Assembly (NCBI GenBank): GCA_021823425.1
Contig: JAKANX010000058.1
Coordinates: 1 to 6,549, forward strand
Direction: 5' to 3'
Source: Microcaldota archaeon
GTDB taxonomy: Archaea; Micrarchaeota; Micrarchaeia; Anstonellales; Bilamarchaeaceae
DNA length: 6,549 bases
The translations under genes and the position numbers were made by a program. Below, one piece after another: positions 4,013 through 6,549 of this stretch. Under the pieces are notes generated by a model, which saw only the letters and a program-made list of their open reading frames with translations, was not told the origin of the DNA and did not search any database. How positions within the stretch are numbered: position 1 is the stretch's first letter; each line of letters starts with the position of its first letter.

Positions 4013-4294
4013 CCGATTTTGGGCCCGCTTCCCGTCGTCTGCGCGCACGCGAGGGCGACCGCGTCGCTCGCATCTATGTGCCGATAAACGATGGAGGACA
4101 TGTTCCTTATGACGTTCGCACGCGCGCCTCATTTTGGAAATGTAATCCTCCACCTTCTTCTCCAGCGGCACGCCGGCGTTTTCCACGCGCGGGACCTTGC
4201 GCGGCACGCTCTTGAGCTTGGGAGCCCTCTTCTTGTGGGCGTGGCTGTTGCGCGCCAGCTGCACGCTCTCCCCCCGGGCAAAAGCTTCCGCCAT
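4006..4294 (-). pseudogene. Small basic protein gene of unknown function, split by a +1 frameshift
   Basis: From the ATG at 4294 the reading is MAEAFARGESVQLARNSHAH, a Lys/Arg/Pro-rich stretch, then LEKKVEDYISKM (codons about 50-61). Soon after, that frame loses the window's codon bias and runs into the tRNA-Ala gene. The +1 frame takes over with typical codons: ANVIRNMSSIVYRHIDASDA, then VALACAQTTG and SGPKIGL, ending in TAA at 4006-4008. Dropping one base in the alternating GC tract (about 4120-4128) joins them into a protein of 95 residues. I do not recognise the family; the basic N-terminal half hints at nucleic acid binding. The start is supported by a TATA box 26 nt upstream. The shift may be a true mutation, a sequencing error in the CG repeat, or programmed frameshifting; error or mutation seems likelier. 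Confidence 0.6.
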
Positions 4295-4316
4295 GCGCAC
4301 TATTCCAATGCAACCC

Positions 4317-4323
4317 ATATAAA
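4317..4323 (-). promoter_or_regulatory. TATA box of the small frameshifted gene
   Basis: TTTATAT on the reverse strand is centred 26 nt before the ATG at 4294, giving a leaderless message. It stands about 27 bp from the oppositely directed TATA box of the membrane protein gene, forming a compact divergent promoter pair. Confidence 0.65.
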
Positions 4324-4343
4324 TTCCGCGTCCGGGCAACCAA

Positions 4344-4350
4344 TTTTAAA
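4344..4350 (+). promoter_or_regulatory. TATA box of the membrane protein-rpiA pair
   Basis: TTTTAAA is centred 25 nt before the ATG at 4372. The transcript is probably leaderless and should carry both the membrane protein and rpiA, since no promoter is seen before rpiA. Confidence 0.65.
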
Positions 4351-4371
4351 CCTCAACGCACTCCATCAATT

Positions 4372-4977
4372 ATGGCAGATTACGTCCAGCTGGCGCTCAC
4401 GGTTTTCGCGATAAACGTGATACCCGCGTTCATGCCGCCCACGTGGGTGGTGCTCGCGCTCGCCAAGGTGAACGACCAGTCCTTCGACCCGGTAATGCTA
4501 ATCGTGGTCGGCGCCGTATCTTCCACCGTCGGCCGGGCGGCGCTCGCGTTCCTCAGTTCTTTCTTCAGGCGCTTTTTCTCACGCGAGCTGGCTGCGCACG
4601 CGGACGAGATACGGCAGTTTTTCGAGAAAAAGGGCGCCGCCCTCTTCGCGGGCACGTTCCTCTATTCGCTCAGCCCTTTCCCCAGCAACCTGATATTCAT
4701 AGCGAACGGGCTCACCCGCACGGACGCGAAGCCCGTGTTCTCGGGGTTCTTCCTCGGCCGCCTCGTCTCCTACTTCCTCCTCGTGTACTTTTCCAGCCGC
4801 CTCTTCCGCATGCTCAACGAGTATTTTAAAAACGAAACATATGTAACGTACTTATTTGACGCCGTCGGCATAATCGCCGCGGTCTCCGTGCTTTTCGTAC
4901 ATTGGGAAAAATACCTGGGCGTGAAAAATCCTGCCGGTGGAAAAAACGGTGAAAAAAATGGCAAACAAGAAGGCTAA
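4372..4977 (+). CDS. Integral membrane protein resembling the VTT/DedA group
   Basis: 201 residues with several hydrophobic segments: about 5-31, 41-63, 88-111 (re-entrant-like, with the SPFPSN turn), 122-146 and 158-177. The order fits the VTT/DedA (SNARE-associated) fold: an early re-entrant helix with prolines (NVIPAFMPPTW), a GAVSSTVGRAALAFLSSF helix, an amphipathic linker with FFEKKG, then a second re-entrant loop FLYSLSPFPSN before NGL and a GFFLGRLVSYF helix. Members move lipids or small ions across membranes; the classical DedA arginine motif is not complete, so this is a family-level guess from pattern only. The tail (residues 185-201) is hydrophilic, rich in Gly, Lys and Asn. It overlaps the start of rpiA by 20 bp, indicating joint transcription without an obvious shared task. 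Confidence 0.6.
   Translation: MADYVQLALTVFAINVIPAFMPPTWVVLALAKVNDQSFDPVMLIVVGAVSSTVGRAALAFLSSFFRRFFSRELAAHADEIRQFFEKKGAALFAGTFLYSLSPFPSNLIFIANGLTRTDAKPVFSGFFLGRLVSYFLLVYFSSRLFRMLNEYFKNETYVTYLFDAVGIIAAVSVLFVHWEKYLGVKNPAGGKNGEKNGKQEG
4948..4952 (+). promoter_or_regulatory. Shine-Dalgarno sequence choosing the rpiA start
   Basis: GGTGA, followed by five As and the ATG at 4958, inside the 3' end of the upstream gene. It favours this ATG over GTG codons at 4937 and 4949. Confidence 0.6.
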
Positions 4978-5623
4978 TGCCGCGAGGAAGGCGCTTGAAT
5001 TTTTGGAGGAGGGCCAGATAATAGGCCTCGGCTCCGGAACCACGGCCGCGGAATTCATCAGGATGCTCGGCGAAAAGGCGGAAGCGGGCTTCAAGATAGA
5101 CGCGTGCGTGCCCACTTCATTCGATTCCAGAATACACGCGATAAAATACGGCCTTTCGCGCTACTTGTGCGACCCGGACCAGGTCAGGGGAATCGCCGTG
5201 GCGGTGGACGGGGCGGACGCCGTCGGGCAGGGCTACGTCGTAAAAGGAGGGGGCGCGGCCCTCACCCGCGAGAAAGTAGTGGCGTACAACGCCGCCCAGT
5301 TCATAGTGATTGCGGACGATTCCAAGCTCGCCAAGGCCGGCAAGGTCGTCGTCGCGCTCGAGTGCATAAAGTTCTCCGCCCCGTTCGTGCTCAAGACGCT
5401 GGGCAAGCTGGGCTACGATGCCAGCATAAGGGTCGGCACGGGAAAGGTGGGCCCGATAATAAGCGACAACAACAACTTCATAGTGGACGCGAAAATCGAG
5501 ATAAAAAACGCGGCGAACCTGGAAGCCATGCTCAACAACATACCGGGGGTTCTGGAGAACGGGATATTCACCAAGTTCGATAAAATAATCATAGGCGACG
5601 AGAAGGGGGCGAGGGAGCTTTAG
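4958..5623 (+). CDS. rpiA: Ribose-5-phosphate isomerase A
   Basis: 221 residues from the ATG at 4958, close to the usual 219-230. It interconverts ribose 5-phosphate and ribulose 5-phosphate in the cytoplasm, feeding nucleotide synthesis and the pentose phosphate route. Diagnostic motifs are present: GLGSGTT (23-29) for phosphate binding, VDGAD (83-87) with the two aspartates equivalent to E. coli Asp81 and Asp84, and KGGGAALTREK (96-106) containing the lysine and the catalytic base Glu105. The residue after DGAD is Ala where Glu is usual, outside the core catalytic set. The ATG was chosen because GGTGA stands 5 nt before it; GTG at 4937 would add seven residues with no sequence support. It shares a transcript with the membrane protein upstream. 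Its last 35 bp overlap the tail of the convergent transporter gene. Confidence 0.95.
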   Translation: MANKKANAARKALEFLEEGQIIGLGSGTTAAEFIRMLGEKAEAGFKIDACVPTSFDSRIHAIKYGLSRYLCDPDQVRGIAVAVDGADAVGQGYVVKGGGAALTREKVVAYNAAQFIVIADDSKLAKAGKVVVALECIKFSAPFVLKTLGKLGYDASIRVGTGKVGPIISDNNNFIVDAKIEIKNAANLEAMLNNIPGVLENGIFTKFDKIIIGDEKGAREL

Positions 5624-6549
5624 CCCGCGACTTCCATAGCATAATCAGCGCCGCGGAAACGCTAATTATGAACGAGAACACGAACGTGCCGTGCATGCCG
5701 AACGTGTCCCATCCCCACAGGAAGCCTGCGGCAAGGTTCGCGGGAAGCACCAGCACCCCTGTTGCGCCCTGGTACATTCCTATCGCCGTCCCGTAATGCT
5801 CGTTTTCCACGTTCCTCGCCATGAACGCCCTCGGCGTGGTCTCCAATATAGCCATCACTGTTCCGAAGAGGGCGAAGAACAGGAGGAACGCGAGGTCGTT
5901 GGCGAACGCGAACCCCGTGAGCGTGAGCGCGAAAAGCCCGTACGCGAGCGCCATCATCCTCCGCCCTCCCAGCTTGTCCGTGAGAATGCCCACAGGAACC
6001 GCTGAAAGGGCGTAGCTCACGTTGTACACCAAATAGCCGAAGAGAGTGACGAGCACGCTCCCTGTTATTTCCTGCGCCTTGAGTATGAAGAACGCGGTCC
6101 CGAACTGCGCGAGGCCGAAGAGCACCCCGAGCACTATGAAGTCCCTGTAAATCGGCCTGGACCACACGTCCCGAAGTATGTGCCTGCCGTCCTCCGTGTC
6201 CCTCTCGCCCGCGTCAGTCGCGAACCTCCATATTATGAATACCCCAAGAATCGCGGGAATGACCGCAATCAGGAATATCCGCCTGTATGTCGCCTCCTCG
6301 CCCAGCGACGGCAGCAAGTATGCCACCAGCAGCGTCGCAATAAGGGGCCCGAGCACCGCGCCCCCGGCGTCCATCATCTTCCTGAACCCGAAAGCCCTTC
6401 CGAGGTTCTCCTTCCTCTCGCTGTGCGTTATTATCGCGTCGCGCGGCACGCCCCTTATCCCTTTTCCGAAGCGCTCGACCATCTTGAACGCGAACACCTG
6501 CTGCCAGCTCGTCGCGAGGAAGAAGAACACCTTGGCGAACGAGGACACC
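5589..6549 (-). CDS. Major facilitator superfamily transporter, N-terminus outside window
   Basis: The reverse strand is open from the right edge to a stop at 5589, about 320 residues. MFS proteins are usually near 400 residues with 12 helices, so about 80 N-terminal residues with the first two helices are missing; the GTG at 6548 is probably internal. The segment RFGKGIRGVPRDAIITHS and GRAFGFRKMMDAGGAVLGPL is typical of a subgroup of prokaryotic MFS permeases between helices 4 and 5. A charged central loop (about residues 108-135) divides the two halves, and GILTDKLGGRRMM (188-200) is the motif-A-like loop of the second half. Further hydrophobic helices follow at about 136-156, 164-187, 198-216, 218-237, 255-278 and 286-305. 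It should be a secondary transporter; the substrate cannot be read from the sequence. The last 11 codons and the stop lie inside rpiA, antisense. Confidence 0.88.
   Translation of the reverse strand, partial: VSSFAKVFFFLATSWQQVFAFKMVERFGKGIRGVPRDAIITHSERKENLGRAFGFRKMMDAGGAVLGPLIATLLVAYLLPSLGEEATYRRIFLIAVIPAILGVFIIWRFATDAGERDTEDGRHILRDVWSRPIYRDFIVLGVLFGLAQFGTAFFILKAQEITGSVLVTLFGYLVYNVSYALSAVPVGILTDKLGGRRMMALAYGLFALTLTGFAFANDLAFLLFFALFGTVMAILETTPRAFMARNVENEHYGTAIGMYQGATGVLVLPANLAAGFLWGWDTFGMHGTFVFSFIISVSAALIMLWKSRAKAPSPPSRRL

Noticed and set aside
3965..4100. Continuation of the small gene's first frame into the tRNA-Ala gene
   Set aside because: Codon usage in this stretch departs from the window's pattern while the +1 frame fits it, and the frame would end inside a tRNA.
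4822..4831. TATA-like TATTTTAAAA inside the membrane protein gene
   Set aside because: No start codon lies at the expected distance; rpiA begins about 130 bp further and has a Shine-Dalgarno site instead.
1..6549. CRISPR array, toxin-antitoxin or defence island
   Set aside because: No regularly spaced repeats and no gene with nuclease, helicase, methylase or toxin features were found.

Overview
The window looks like a chromosomal segment of an archaeon, most plausibly a small-genome DPANN-type lineage close to Micrarchaeota or Diapherotrites; that placement is inferred from gene types and style, not from a marker gene. The archaeal evidence is: deoxyhypusine synthase, two class III signal-peptide pilins, TATA boxes about 26 nt upstream of start codons, two tRNA genes that only fold once an intron is removed and that encode no CCA, and an upstream helix-turn-helix/CBS regulator. 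Coding DNA is GC-rich at third positions but strongly favours ATA for Ile and AGG for Arg.

Layout. Minus strand, 1-1489: a partial deoxyhypusine synthase gene (runs off the left edge) preceded by two tandem pilin-like genes. 1490-1669: promoter and no recognisable gene. Plus strand, 1670-2052: a truncated tRNA-Thr copy carrying inserted hairpins, an intact intron-containing tRNA-Thr(CGT), and a 39-codon ORF. Plus strand, 2091-3851: HTH-CBS regulator and patatin-like lipase, each with its own promoter. Minus strand, 3862-4294: tRNA-Ala(TGC) with an intron in the T loop, and upstream of it a small unknown gene split by a frameshift. Plus strand, 4372-5623: a membrane protein resembling the VTT/DedA group, overlapping ribose-5-phosphate isomerase A. 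Minus strand, 5589-6549: an MFS transporter cut by the right edge and overlapping rpiA tail to tail.

The genes do not form one pathway; this is mostly an ordinary housekeeping and surface-protein region. Two initiation styles are visible. Lone or first genes have the TATA box centred 25-27 nt before the ATG and are probably leaderless. The two pilins have the TATA box about 25 nt before a Shine-Dalgarno sequence, and rpiA, second in its pair, also uses one.

I did not find a defence system, mobile element or CRISPR array. The most unusual material is in the tRNA genes: a T-loop intron in tRNA-Ala joined with changes at both positions of the 18-55 tertiary pair, and a tandem, hairpin-interrupted partial copy of tRNA-Thr. 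A direct repeat bracketing the regulator's TATA box and the frameshifted small gene come next.
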